DNA of 64,000 nucleotides from NCBI GenBank assembly GCA_004144175.1, contig SEFT01000006.1:124001-188000 (forward strand), read 5' to 3'. A program made the translations under genes and the position numbers. Below the pieces are notes generated by a model, which did no database searches, had not been told where the DNA came from, and saw only the letters and a program-made list of their open reading frames with translations. Positions 32,670 through 42,069 of the stretch are shown here, piece after piece (position 1 is the first letter of the stretch; each line of letters opens with the position of its first letter). This DNA is from Sphingobacteriales bacterium. GTDB lineage: Bacteria; Bacteroidota; Bacteroidia; Chitinophagales; Chitinophagaceae.

Positions 32670-33644
32670 ATGAACACACCCCGTTTCGATCTGGTGGATA
32701 TCACGCACACGCTGCGCAACCGAGGGCGTTTTGTACTTATCATAACAGTGGTAGCAGGCTTACTGGGCCTGGCCTTGTCGCTGGTACGGAAGAAGAAATA
32801 CGAAGCACAGGCCGATATCATCATGACCAATCCGCTGTACACCGACCGTAATAACCTGTTCCGGGCAAATGAGATGCGCTTTGTCGACTACTTTGGTGGT
32901 GATGATGATGCTGACCGTGTACTGGTGATAGCGGAATCGGATACAGTACGCGAAATGGTGGCTAAAAGGCTGAATCTGGCAGATGCCTATAAGCTGGATA
33001 TGTCGAAACCAGCGGATCGGGATAAGTTGAAAGGTATCTTCAAAAAGAACTTTAAGGTTGACCGTACCGAGTACAAAACTTGCCAGATGTTCTATACCGA
33101 CACTGACCCGCAACGTGCCGCGGCGGTGCTCAACGAAGCTACGGTGGCTATGGAAGAAATATTCCGTGGGTTTTATGTACACATGAGAGGTAAAGTGTCT
33201 ACTTCCATACAAGCCAAAGTAGTAGAGATGGACAGCACCATCGTGTCGCTTACCGATACGTTGTCGGTACTGAGAGATAAATACAAGATGTATGACATTG
33301 TGAGCCCCGGCAGGCAGAATGTGATGCTGGGTAGTATAAAAAGCAGCGGTGCAGCAGACTTTGGCCGTGGGGTAGAAGAAATCCAAACCGTTGAAGCAGT
33401 AAAAGACCAATTGGTTACCGACAGGGCTAAATACTTCTCGTTGCTCAATGAGTTCTCGACAGGTAACTCTGCCAGCGACCTTAGGTTGATACAAGTGATA
33501 ACAGCGGCAAGGCCACCGGTAGACCCTAAAGGGCCGGGCGTGTTGATTACCGTACTGGCTTGCATGATGCTGGGCTTCTTCTTCAGCGCCCTGTATGTGC
33601 TTATTGTGACCTATTATCGTCTTTTAGTAGCCGTACAGCGATAG
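32670..33644 (+). CDS. Wzz-like polysaccharide chain-length/co-polymerase protein
   Basis: 324 residues. Transmembrane helix 1 (FVLIITVVAGLLGLALSLV, ~18-36) and helix 2 (VLITVLACMMLGFFFSALYVLIV, ~293-315) flank a periplasmic domain with a central coiled coil. This is the architecture of Wzz/GumC-type proteins that set polysaccharide length; no C-terminal tyrosine kinase domain is present. It is followed with a one-base gap by the O-antigen ligase/polymerase-like gene, so both act in surface polysaccharide export or polymerisation. Confidence 0.8.
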   Translation: MNTPRFDLVDITHTLRNRGRFVLIITVVAGLLGLALSLVRKKKYEAQADIIMTNPLYTDRNNLFRANEMRFVDYFGGDDDADRVLVIAESDTVREMVAKRLNLADAYKLDMSKPADRDKLKGIFKKNFKVDRTEYKTCQMFYTDTDPQRAAAVLNEATVAMEEIFRGFYVHMRGKVSTSIQAKVVEMDSTIVSLTDTLSVLRDKYKMYDIVSPGRQNVMLGSIKSSGAADFGRGVEEIQTVEAVKDQLVTDRAKYFSLLNEFSTGNSASDLRLIQVITAARPPVDPKGPGVLITVLACMMLGFFFSALYVLIVTYYRLLVAVQR

Positions 33645-33645
33645 T

Positions 33646-35121
33646 ATGATGCAGCAGCAGGCGATGTTACCGGGTAAGTGGGGGCAGTATATCAGCTACG
33701 GGGTATTATTCCTGTGCCTGATGGCGTTTGCCTATACCGGCAATTATATACTGGCTGCATTGCCGCTGGGCTTTTTGTTTGTATTGCTGCTGGGTGTCAA
33801 CTGGAAGTCGGCATACTTTATACTGCTGGCTACCATACCGGTCTCCTACGATCTTAGTTTTTTCAACAATACGCTGTCTACCTCGGTGCCCGATGAGCCT
33901 ATGATGTGGCTCTTCTTCCTGTTGTTCATCGTAATGCTGGCGCGTAACCCCAGGATGATACCGGAATGGTGGTGGCGCAATCCGCTGGTATTGGTAATAG
34001 CTTTGCAGTTCTTATGGCTGCTGGTAGCAGTGCTTTTCTCGCGCGAGCCTGTCTTCTCTATTAAGTTCCTATTGGCAAAGACCTGGTTTTTGGTCACGTT
34101 CTTTGTCATTCCAATATTCGTATTCAGAGGCAAAAAAGACTTCAGGCTGGCATTCCTGCTGGTGCTGATACCCTTGCTGATAACAATGCTGATCATCAAT
34201 GTGCGGCATGCTGCACTGGGTTTTCACTTCCGCAAGGTAGAGAAGGCCATTGGTGATATCTACTTCAATCACGTAGATTATTCAACGCTCATGTCGATGA
34301 TCTACCCGCTGGTATGGATCGCTTATCCGCTTACCAAGGGTAAGAGTCCTGTATTCAGGTGGGTAGTGCTGGCGCTTATCCTGTTCTTCCTGCCTGCCAT
34401 TTATCTTACCTATGCAAGGGCAGCGCTGCTGGCTATCGTATTTGCAGCAGTAGTAGGCATTGCTATCCGTATCAGGCTGGTCAACCTGATCATGCCGGGT
34501 TTTTATATCATCTGCGGGCTTGTATTTGCCTACATGATCAACCATAACAAGTATATAGAGTTCCGGCCCAACTATGAGAAGACCTATAGCCACAAGCACT
34601 TTACCGACCATATGATAGCCACTGTACGTGGCGAGGATATGAGCTCGATGGAGCGCCTGTACCGGTGGATAGCGGCTGTGCGCATGAGCCAGGACGAGCC
34701 TGTGACCGGTTTCGGGCCTAATTCATTTTATTACTACTACAAGCCATATACCGTTACTTCTTTTAAGACCTATGTAAGCCGCAACCCCGAGCGGTCAACC
34801 ACGCATAACTACTTCCTGTATATGCTGGTGGAGCAGGGCTGGCCGGGTATGATACTTTACGCGCTAATGGTGTTTGCCGTGTTCTGGCAGGCACAGCGTA
34901 TTTACCATCGCTTCAAGGATCGGTTCTACAAATGGGTAACGCTCGGTGTCATCATGATGTTCGCAGCAGGGTTCATCAACAACTTCTTTTCAGAACTGCT
35001 GGAGACGCACAAGATCGGCTCGCTCTTTTACCTCACCATAGCCTTATTAGTAGTGCTGAGGAAGAAAAGCTATGATGAGCAGGAAGAAGCTGTAGCCGAA
35101 GTCATAGTAGTTAAGCCATAA
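33646..35121 (+). CDS. O-antigen ligase / polymerase-like membrane protein
   Basis: 491 residues with about 10-12 predicted transmembrane helices over residues ~15-270 and ~370-475. The extended periplasmic loop between (~300-370) contains RWIAAVRMSQDEPVTGFGPN, YYYKPYT and ERSTTHNYFLYMLVEQGWPG, which are the Wzy_C/WaaL signature region. It transfers or polymerises polysaccharide at the inner membrane. Its stop codon lies inside the convergent ispG gene (11-base overlap). Confidence 0.85.
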   Translation: MMQQQAMLPGKWGQYISYGVLFLCLMAFAYTGNYILAALPLGFLFVLLLGVNWKSAYFILLATIPVSYDLSFFNNTLSTSVPDEPMMWLFFLLFIVMLARNPRMIPEWWWRNPLVLVIALQFLWLLVAVLFSREPVFSIKFLLAKTWFLVTFFVIPIFVFRGKKDFRLAFLLVLIPLLITMLIINVRHAALGFHFRKVEKAIGDIYFNHVDYSTLMSMIYPLVWIAYPLTKGKSPVFRWVVLALILFFLPAIYLTYARAALLAIVFAAVVGIAIRIRLVNLIMPGFYIICGLVFAYMINHNKYIEFRPNYEKTYSHKHFTDHMIATVRGEDMSSMERLYRWIAAVRMSQDEPVTGFGPNSFYYYYKPYTVTSFKTYVSRNPERSTTHNYFLYMLVEQGWPGMILYALMVFAVFWQAQRIYHRFKDRFYKWVTLGVIMMFAAGFINNFFSELLETHKIGSLFYLTIALLVVLRKKSYDEQEEAVAEVIVVKP

Positions 35122-37114
35122 CCGCAGGCTCTACCCACACATCGTTATCCTTCAGCAGCTGTATCAGCTCATCTACCGCTATCTCGCTGGGTACATTGCG
35201 TTTTACTACCTCTTTGCTTTTATACAATGTGATCTTGCCCGGGCCGCTGCCTACGTAGCCAAAGTCGGCATCGGCCATTTCGCCGGGGCCATTTACGATG
35301 CAGCCCATAATGGCGATCTTAACACCCTTCAGGTGGTTAGTCGCATTGCGGATCTTGGCTGTAGTCGCCTGCAAGTCGAACAGTGTGCGGCCGCAGCTGG
35401 GGCAGCTGATGTACTCCGTCTTGCTGATGCGCGTACGCGTAGCCTGTAGTATGCTGAAGGAAGTATTGTTGAGGAATTGTTGCTGGTCCTTTACCTCCAG
35501 GTAGGTACGGCCTGTAATGTTCAGGTTTTGTATCTCTTTATTCGCCGTCAGCCATATACCATCGCCAAAGCCATCGAGCAGTAGCCCACCGGTGTCAGTG
35601 GCAAAGGTGATGAGCTGTTCATCGATGGTAGTATCGTTGCTATCCGCCATCAGTATGACAGGATTGCTCACCTGCTTTGCGATCATCTCGGCCAGCAAGC
35701 GACGCATAGATGGCATACGGTGTGCGTTGCTGCTGCTGAGGCAGAGTACTGCATTTGTATGAGCTTTCAGCTTTTCGAGCAATTGCAGTTGTGTAGCCCA
35801 TGGTGTATTGGCATCTGCTGCTACAAAGTATTGTGTTGCGTCAGGCGCATTACCATTCAGGAAAGCATCCGCCTTTACCAGCGGCAGGTATTTGGTTTTG
35901 TCTGTTGCTGCTTGCCATGTGTCATGGTCGCAGATGACTTGCAAAGTTCCCGGTAGTGCGAAATCCAAAACTTTGCTGCCCGTGTAGATATAGTCGGCAG
36001 CCATATCGCCGATGTTCCATTTGTCCAGCAGTTCATCGTACTTATAGCCTATGGCTTGCAGGGTAGCGGGTGTTATTGCGGCTACCTTACTATAGTCGGC
36101 CACTACAACGGGTACATGGCCTGTGCCTATGTTACCTGCGGTAATAGTCTCGCGGCGTTTGTAGTTGGACGGGTCATATGGAAGCGCTGTAGCATCCTCG
36201 AAAGATTGTATCGGCTCGTGGGCAATACGGTTGCTATAACGCTTTACGATGTCGCGGCAAACCGGTATCTCAAATTCCGGATCTTCGGTAAGCGATACAC
36301 GTATGGTATCGCCAATGCCGTCTTCCAGCAGGGTGCCGATGCCTATAGCACTTTTGATGCGGCCATCTTCGCCATCGCCTGCTTCGGTAACGCCCAGGTG
36401 CAGCGGGTAACACTCGCCAAATTCCTCATCCATCTTTTGAATGAGCAAGCGATAAGCCTGTACCATCACCTGCGGGTTGCTCGACTTCATGCTGAGTATC
36501 ACCTGGTGGTAGCTCTCATTGCGTGCTATACGCAGGAACTCCATCGCGCTCTCCACCATACCTATCGGCGTATCGCCATAGCGGCTCATAATGCGATCGC
36601 TGAGCGAGCCGTGATTGGTACCGATGCGCATAGCGGTGCCATACTCCTTACAGATCTTCACCAGCGGGGTAAAGCGCTCGTAGATGCGCTCTATCTCGGC
36701 ATTGTATTCGGCATCGGTATATTCTATCAGGTCAAATTTCTTCTTGTCCACATAGTTACCGGGATTCACGCGCACCTTCTCTATCAGCCTTGCTGCTATC
36801 TCGGCTGCATTAGGTGTAAAGTGTATGTCGGCCACCAGTGGCGTATTATAGCCCGCCGCTTTTAGCCGGTTTTTTATGTGCAACAGGTTCTCTGCTTCCT
36901 TCTTGCTGGGTGCTGTTATGCGTACCAACTCGGCCCCGGCCTCTATGCAACGGATGCATTGGGCAACGGTAGCTTCCGTATCCATGGTATCTGTTGTGGT
37001 CATGGTTTGTATGCGGATGGGGTTGTTGTTGCCCAGCAGCAGGTCGCCGATTTTTACTTCGCGTGTGGGTAGTCTTTTGTAGGCCGTCAAAGAAGGGCTG
37101 TATTGTTGCAGCAT
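35111..37114 (-). CDS. ispG: 4-hydroxy-3-methylbut-2-enyl diphosphate synthase, long form
   Basis: 667 residues from the ATG at 37114; 94 upstream in-frame codons look non-coding. The N-terminal TIM barrel (QTMTTTDTMDTEATV, VADIHFTPNAA, RVNPGN) is followed by a large central insertion (~320-520) and the [4Fe-4S] domain (ISCPSCGRTLFDLQ, IAIMGCIVNGPGEM). Bacteroidota, Chlamydia and plants have this long IspG with an extra domain. It catalyses the step from MEcPP to HMBPP in the MEP isoprenoid pathway. It ends 11 bases inside the convergent O-antigen ligase gene. Confidence 0.95.
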   Translation of the reverse strand: MLQQYSPSLTAYKRLPTREVKIGDLLLGNNNPIRIQTMTTTDTMDTEATVAQCIRCIEAGAELVRITAPSKKEAENLLHIKNRLKAAGYNTPLVADIHFTPNAAEIAARLIEKVRVNPGNYVDKKKFDLIEYTDAEYNAEIERIYERFTPLVKICKEYGTAMRIGTNHGSLSDRIMSRYGDTPIGMVESAMEFLRIARNESYHQVILSMKSSNPQVMVQAYRLLIQKMDEEFGECYPLHLGVTEAGDGEDGRIKSAIGIGTLLEDGIGDTIRVSLTEDPEFEIPVCRDIVKRYSNRIAHEPIQSFEDATALPYDPSNYKRRETITAGNIGTGHVPVVVADYSKVAAITPATLQAIGYKYDELLDKWNIGDMAADYIYTGSKVLDFALPGTLQVICDHDTWQAATDKTKYLPLVKADAFLNGNAPDATQYFVAADANTPWATQLQLLEKLKAHTNAVLCLSSSNAHRMPSMRRLLAEMIAKQVSNPVILMADSNDTTIDEQLITFATDTGGLLLDGFGDGIWLTANKEIQNLNITGRTYLEVKDQQQFLNNTSFSILQATRTRISKTEYISCPSCGRTLFDLQATTAKIRNATNHLKGVKIAIMGCIVNGPGEMADADFGYVGSGPGKITLYKSKEVVKRNVPSEIAVDELIQLLKDNDVWVEPAVMA

Positions 37115-37295
37115 AAAGTATATAAATACGCAGGCAAAGTTAGGTAAAGAACCGCGGGAGGAAATGTGAAAAAAGCCCACAGAATAATTTTTTATATTGA
37201 AAAGCAAGTATTTGAGAAAAAACAAATTGTTAGCAGTAGAGAGAAGTTTGTATTTTTCTCTTAAACAATAGTATTTTAGCGACAGTAAATACCTG

Positions 37296-38057
37296 ATGGA
37301 ATACGAAATCAAACACTTAGGCAAGTTCAAATATGTAGAGGAGGGCGCGGGAGAACCTCTGGTATTGCTACATGGCTTGTTCGGGGCATTGAGCAACTTT
37401 AAAGACCTGGTAGATCACTTCAAAGTGACGCATAAGGTCTATATCCCGATGCTTCCCTTGTTCGACCTGACGATACTGGATACTACGGTGAGCGGGCTGG
37501 CCAAGTATGTGACCAAGTTCATAGACGCAATGGGTTTCGACAAGGTACACCTGCTGGGCAACTCGCTGGGTGGGCACGTAGGCCTTGTGTATACATTGAA
37601 ACATCAGGAAAAAGTAAAGACACTGACACTCACCGGCAGCTCTGGACTGTTTGAGAACGGTATGGGCGAGACCTACCCCAAGCGCGGTGACTACGAATAT
37701 ATACGTAAGAAGACAGAGCTTACCTTCTACGATCCGAAGATGGCAACCAAGGAATTGGTAGACGAGGTGTACTCGATCACCAACAACCGCCTGAAGGTGC
37801 TAAAGATCATTGCCCTGGCAAAATCGGCGATACGCCACAACCTGGGAGATGAGCTGCAGGACATTAGGGTGCCAACTTGTCTTATATGGGGTAAGAACGA
37901 CACCATCACGCCCCCGATGGTGGCAGAAGAATTTCAGAAATTGATTCCTAATTCAGAGCTTCATTGGGTAGACAAGTGCGGACATGCCCCAATGATGGAA
38001 GTACCCGAAGATTTCAACAAGATACTGGACGCATTCCTCGAGAAGCACAAGGGATAA
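37296..38057 (+). CDS. Alpha/beta-fold hydrolase
   Basis: 253 residues. Oxyanion loop LLHGLFGALSNFKDL, nucleophile elbow GNSLGGH (Ser near residue 91), acid region WGKNDTITPP and catalytic His in CGHAPMMEVP. A short cap lies between. Homologous to MhpC/BioH-type hydrolases; the substrate is unknown. It is divergent from ispG across 181 AT-rich bases and is followed by the CBS-domain gene. Confidence 0.9.
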   Translation: MEYEIKHLGKFKYVEEGAGEPLVLLHGLFGALSNFKDLVDHFKVTHKVYIPMLPLFDLTILDTTVSGLAKYVTKFIDAMGFDKVHLLGNSLGGHVGLVYTLKHQEKVKTLTLTGSSGLFENGMGETYPKRGDYEYIRKKTELTFYDPKMATKELVDEVYSITNNRLKVLKIIALAKSAIRHNLGDELQDIRVPTCLIWGKNDTITPPMVAEEFQKLIPNSELHWVDKCGHAPMMEVPEDFNKILDAFLEKHKG

Positions 38058-38164
38058 AATTCTCTTAAAGTTTGTCATAGGTCTGTTATAAAGTCACCCC
38101 GTTTTTAAACTGGTGTAAGATTTGTATTGTTGTATATAGAGACGATTGAAAAAGTGTCTGTAAC

Positions 38165-38827
38165 ATGGTAATAGAACAATTAATATCACCCATAGTACCC
38201 ACGCTGGACCCGAAGGACACCGGTAACAGGGCATTGAACCTCATGGAGGAGAATAACCTGAACCAGTTGCCGCTGGTAGCTGAGGAAAAGTATATGGGCC
38301 TGGTGCAGGAGAATGACGTATTGGACTGGGAAAAGCCGGAAGTACAACTCGGTGAGGCAGGTACGCTGAACTACCGCCCCGCGGTATTTGCCAGCGGACA
38401 CCCTTATGATGCACTGCGCATAGCGCACCAGCAAAACCTGGCTGTGGTACCGGTAATAGACAACGAGAACAAATATCTTGGCTCTATTACCCGCGATGAC
38501 CTGCTGAAATACATTACGGAGAATAGCGGTGTAAGTAACCCCGGGGGTATCATAGTGTTGCAGATGGACCCGCGCAACTATAGCCTTACGGAGATAGCGC
38601 GCATATGCGAAAGTGAAGATGTAATGATCATTAGCTCGCAGGTGTTTACCAATCCTGTAAATGGTATGCTGGAAGTGACGCTGAAGCTGAACCGTACGGA
38701 CCTTGGTGCGATCGTATCTTCATTTGAGCGCCATGAATACCATGTGAAGGAAGTATTTGGAGAGCAGGCACACGAAGAAGACATGATGGATAGGTTAAAG
38801 CTGTTGATGAATTACATCAATATGTAA
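38165..38827 (+). CDS. CBS-domain protein
   Basis: 220 residues. Two CBS motifs occupy ~1-135 (MVIEQLISPIVPTLDPKDTG, then HPYDALRIAHQQNLAVVPVI and LGSITRDDLLKYI). The C-terminal part (~140-215) is ACT-like (ALTEIARICESEDVMIIS type strand-helix). CBS pairs bind adenine nucleotides; a regulatory role is likely. It is 107 bases downstream of the hydrolase and just upstream of the DUF3109 gene, which may be a common unit. Confidence 0.85.
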   Translation: MVIEQLISPIVPTLDPKDTGNRALNLMEENNLNQLPLVAEEKYMGLVQENDVLDWEKPEVQLGEAGTLNYRPAVFASGHPYDALRIAHQQNLAVVPVIDNENKYLGSITRDDLLKYITENSGVSNPGGIIVLQMDPRNYSLTEIARICESEDVMIISSQVFTNPVNGMLEVTLKLNRTDLGAIVSSFERHEYHVKEVFGEQAHEEDMMDRLKLLMNYINM

Positions 38828-38853
38828 GTACCTTTGCGGCATAATAGTTGCCG

Positions 38854-39441
38854 ATGATTGCCATAGATAATGTGTTGCTGAGTGATGATGTGATAACCGA
38901 GCAGTTTGTATGTGACCTGAACGCCTGTAAAGGCGGATGTTGTGTGGACGGAGACTGCGGAGCCCCCCTTACCCAAGACGAAGCAGATACGATTGCTGAG
39001 ATATACCCCAAGATAAAGCACCTGCTTGCCCCCGAATACATTGCCGAAATAGAAAGACAAGGTACCCATACCATGGACGATGAGTATGGATACGTGACCC
39101 CTACCGTAAACGGCGGTATATGCGTATATGCCTACAGCGATGAACTGGGCATTGTGAAATGCGCCATAGAAAAAGCCTGGAAAGATGGCATCATCGATGC
39201 ACAAAAGCCGATCTCCTGCCACCTGTTCCCGATACGTATTACCGAATCGTCGGGCTTTGATATGGTGAACTATGAGCCACGTAAAAAACTGTGCAGGCCG
39301 GCATGCAAGCAAGGCAAGAAACTAAAAGTACCCGTATATAAATTCCTCAAAAATTCCCTTGTGCGTAAGTACGGCGAAGAGTTTTATGCTACGCTGGATG
39401 CGGTCGCGAATAAGTATTATGCGGATCAGATAAAGTTGTAG
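38854..39441 (+). CDS. DUF3109 Cys-rich protein
   Basis: 195 residues from the ATG at 38854. Conserved cysteine clusters CDLNACKGGCCVDGDCGAPL (residues ~18-37), CVYAYSDELGIVKCAIE and ISCHLFPIRI identify the DUF3109 family, typical of Bacteroidota and possibly metal-binding (Fe-S or Zn). The start is 26 bases after the CBS gene. The function is not established. Confidence 0.85.
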   Translation: MIAIDNVLLSDDVITEQFVCDLNACKGGCCVDGDCGAPLTQDEADTIAEIYPKIKHLLAPEYIAEIERQGTHTMDDEYGYVTPTVNGGICVYAYSDELGIVKCAIEKAWKDGIIDAQKPISCHLFPIRITESSGFDMVNYEPRKKLCRPACKQGKKLKVPVYKFLKNSLVRKYGEEFYATLDAVANKYYADQIKL

Positions 39442-39553
39442 TTAGACTTATTTTTTCTTCCCTATTGATGAAAGATGCCAAGAGGGAGGAACAGATTATT
39501 GTAGCACTTAGAATGATGTACAAGTTTATTGACTACTAAAATTTGGTCAAGCG

Positions 39554-40120
39554 ATGCCAACTAAACGAGTATGTAACGTCTTGATATTGGTAGGTCTATT
39601 TTGGTTTTTACTACTTTTATATGGTTGCGTTAGCTACAAAACACTCCCCATTGACAACCGTAGCTTATATACTTCTTCTGGAGCGGTAAGGGATGTCACT
39701 TTAGACACATTAGATTCAAAGTTTAGACCCACAGTTTCACAATTAGGGCTATTAATTCCTGATATTATTGTTGATAAATATTGGAAGAATAGAGATAAAA
39801 TTGTTCTTAAATGTCACGTTAGCTATCAGGTTATCGGTTATGACACTACTGTAGATACATTGAGACCCTTAGTCCAAGAAAGTAGATGTAATAGGTATTC
39901 TATTATCAGTTCTCGAAAGGAAATTAAGCCCAATATCGACACGTTATATGTTGGACAGAGAGAGCGATACGTCGCGGTAAATATTTTAGCAAAAAACCGA
40001 AAGGAGTTTAAATTGCAGTTAGAGAATGACAGCAGTTTTCTAATACTCTACTTTGATGATTGGGCAATCGGAATGCTGTATAACGTATCTGAAATATTTG
40101 CTGATGAGAGATTGCTATAA
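39554..40120 (+). CDS. Putative lipoprotein, unknown function
   Basis: 188 residues. The N-terminal hydrophobic helix (ILVGLFWFLLLLYGC) ends in a lipobox-like LLYGC, so a lipoprotein is likely. The rest is a soluble, mostly beta domain with no recognised family. It is distinctly AT-rich against its neighbours and is followed by a copy of the dispersed repeat and a gene fragment, which suggests an insertion or decaying accessory gene. Confidence 0.55.
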   Translation: MPTKRVCNVLILVGLFWFLLLLYGCVSYKTLPIDNRSLYTSSGAVRDVTLDTLDSKFRPTVSQLGLLIPDIIVDKYWKNRDKIVLKCHVSYQVIGYDTTVDTLRPLVQESRCNRYSIISSRKEIKPNIDTLYVGQRERYVAVNILAKNRKEFKLQLENDSSFLILYFDDWAIGMLYNVSEIFADERLL

Positions 40121-40149
40121 CGATACACGTGTTAACTGAGACATTTCCT

Positions 40150-40176
40150 CCCTTATTAGTGTTCTTCACCAACAAG
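40150..40176. repeat. Dispersed intergenic repeat, copy 3
   Basis: 27 bases, 25 identical to 5218-5244. It lies just upstream of the fragment at 40190. Confidence 0.6.
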
Positions 40177-40189
40177 GGCGGGAGAGCCG

Positions 40190-40339
40190 CATTGGAAAAG
40201 CTTTGGGCAGCCTACCATGGGCAGCACTACGCAGGTAGATAACTTTAAGATGAGTGATAGAGCATATTTCAATTTGGCTGCCGGTGTGGATGCCGACCGC
40301 AATGAAGTGATGTACTATGGCCCATACAGCCCGATGTGA
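40190..40339 (+). pseudogene. Fragment of the 3' end of a protein-coding gene
   Basis: An open frame with host-like codon use encodes about 49 residues (ending VDADRNEVMYYGPYSPM, then TGA) but has no start of its own. Residues such as STTQVDNFKMSDRAYFNLAAG look like a genuine C-terminal tail. I do not recognise the parent protein. It lies between an AT-rich lipoprotein gene and rpoN, in a 293-base gap that otherwise holds the repeat at 40150. Probably the remnant of a deleted gene. Confidence 0.45.
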
Positions 40340-40413
40340 CAACAAAGATAGTAAAAGCGCCATTGCAGCTGCAAGGAAATGAATATCGGAGAAGTAATGC
40401 TAGTAAACTGGAG

Positions 40414-41904
40414 CTACAGCTCCTTCCTCAACCTCGCCACAGGTATATTCAGCTGCTCGCGATACTTGGCTACGGTGCGGCGGGCTATGTTGTAACCCTT
40501 CTCTTGCAGCATATCGGTTAGCTTTTCGTCGGAATATGGCTTGCGCTTGTTCTCGCCGCCTATTATTTCGTTGAGTATGATCTTTACCTCGCGGGTCGAT
40601 ACTTCTTCACCGCTTTCGGTTTGCAGGGCTTCTGAGAAGAAATACTTCAGCTTATAAGTACCAAACTCTGTTTGTACAAATTTGCTGTTAGCCACGCGCG
40701 ATACCGTAGAAACATCCAAATGGGTAATCTGTGCAATGTCTTTCAGGATCATCGGCTTCAGATTGGTTTCATCGCCCGTCAGGAAAAACTCCTTCTGGAA
40801 GTCGATAATAGCCGACATGGTTTGCAGCAAGGTATGCTGGCGCTGCTTAATGGCATCGATGAACCACTTCGCCGAATCCAGCTTTTGCTTGATGAAGAGC
40901 AGGGCTTCTTTCTGGCGCTTGTCCTTCTTATCGCTGCGGTCATAGGCGCGCATCATTTCTTTATAACCTTCCGATACACGCAGCTCCGGTGCATTCTTGG
41001 CGTTAAGTGTAAGCTCCAGCACTCCATTGTTGTTATACACAAAGAAGTCGGGGATGATATAGCTCTCCGCCTTATTGACAATAGAAAAAGAAGAACCGGG
41101 TTTAGGATTAAGTTTTATAATAATGCCTATCACTTCTTTAAAGGCTTCATTATTAAGCCCCAGTTGCTTCTGTATCTTATCGTAGTGCTTCTTGATGAAC
41201 TCATTAAAATGCACCTCGATGATCTCGATGGCATTTTTTACGGGCTTGCTCGCCGGCATACGTTTCAGTTGCAGCAGCAGACATTCCTGTAAGGTCCAGG
41301 CGCAAACCCCGGGCGGGTCGAACTGCTGGATGAGCTTTATTAGCTCATTCACCTCTTCTACCGATGTATATATATTCTGGCCAAAGGCAAGGTCGTCTAC
41401 CAGTGCGCTTACTTCGCGGCGCAGGTAGCCGTCTTCGTCAATACTGCCAATTATCTGTTCTGCTATTTTATGGCGGTGATCGTCCAGCTCCAGCATGCCC
41501 AGCTGGTCCAGCAGGTGGTCGTGAAAGCTGGTCTCCACCCGTACAGGCGTACCTTGTTTCTCCTCGCCGCTGCCATAGTAGTCGTCGCCGTAGTCATGTC
41601 CGCCGCCTTCGTCGTCTTCGTGGCGCAGGAAATCGTCCAGGTCTACCTTCTCGGCTGTATCGTTGCTCAGTTCTACGTCATCGGCCTCGCCTTCAAATTC
41701 TCCGTCTTCGCTATTGTTATCGAGGCTGGCGTATTCGTCGGGCATAGTGTCTTCATTACCATGCTCCAGCGCAGGGTTTTCCTCCAGTTCTTCCTTTATC
41801 CGCTCTTCCAGGTTGGCAGTAGGTATCTGCAGCAGTTTCATAAGCTGAATCTGCTGAGGGGATAGTTTTTGAAGGAGCCTTTGCGACTGCGACTGTCTTA
41901 ACAT
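40414..41904 (-). CDS. rpoN: RNA polymerase sigma-54 factor
   Basis: 496 residues. Region I is Gln/Leu-rich (LRQSQSQRLLQKLSPQQIQL), region II acidic (~45-110), and region III holds the core-binding domain, HTH and the RpoN box (KPYSDEKLTDMLQEKGYNIARRTVAKYREQLNIP). A normal Bacteroidota sigma-54, reading promoters of the -24/-12 type; activators are elsewhere. Confidence 0.97.
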   Translation of the reverse strand: MLRQSQSQRLLQKLSPQQIQLMKLLQIPTANLEERIKEELEENPALEHGNEDTMPDEYASLDNNSEDGEFEGEADDVELSNDTAEKVDLDDFLRHEDDEGGGHDYGDDYYGSGEEKQGTPVRVETSFHDHLLDQLGMLELDDHRHKIAEQIIGSIDEDGYLRREVSALVDDLAFGQNIYTSVEEVNELIKLIQQFDPPGVCAWTLQECLLLQLKRMPASKPVKNAIEIIEVHFNEFIKKHYDKIQKQLGLNNEAFKEVIGIIIKLNPKPGSSFSIVNKAESYIIPDFFVYNNNGVLELTLNAKNAPELRVSEGYKEMMRAYDRSDKKDKRQKEALLFIKQKLDSAKWFIDAIKQRQHTLLQTMSAIIDFQKEFFLTGDETNLKPMILKDIAQITHLDVSTVSRVANSKFVQTEFGTYKLKYFFSEALQTESGEEVSTREVKIILNEIIGGENKRKPYSDEKLTDMLQEKGYNIARRTVAKYREQLNIPVARLRKEL

Positions 41905-42069
41905 AATCGTCTACCTCACAAAAATATACTTTACAACCACAAAACCGCATACAAGGGACAGTTTTAAGAGCTTTTTACATTTTGGCTATTATATAACAGA
42001 ACATGTTAAAGTACTTCCTAAATCAAAACTAGTTTCGTACTTTTCGCGGAGGATAATCAGCACTGATGC

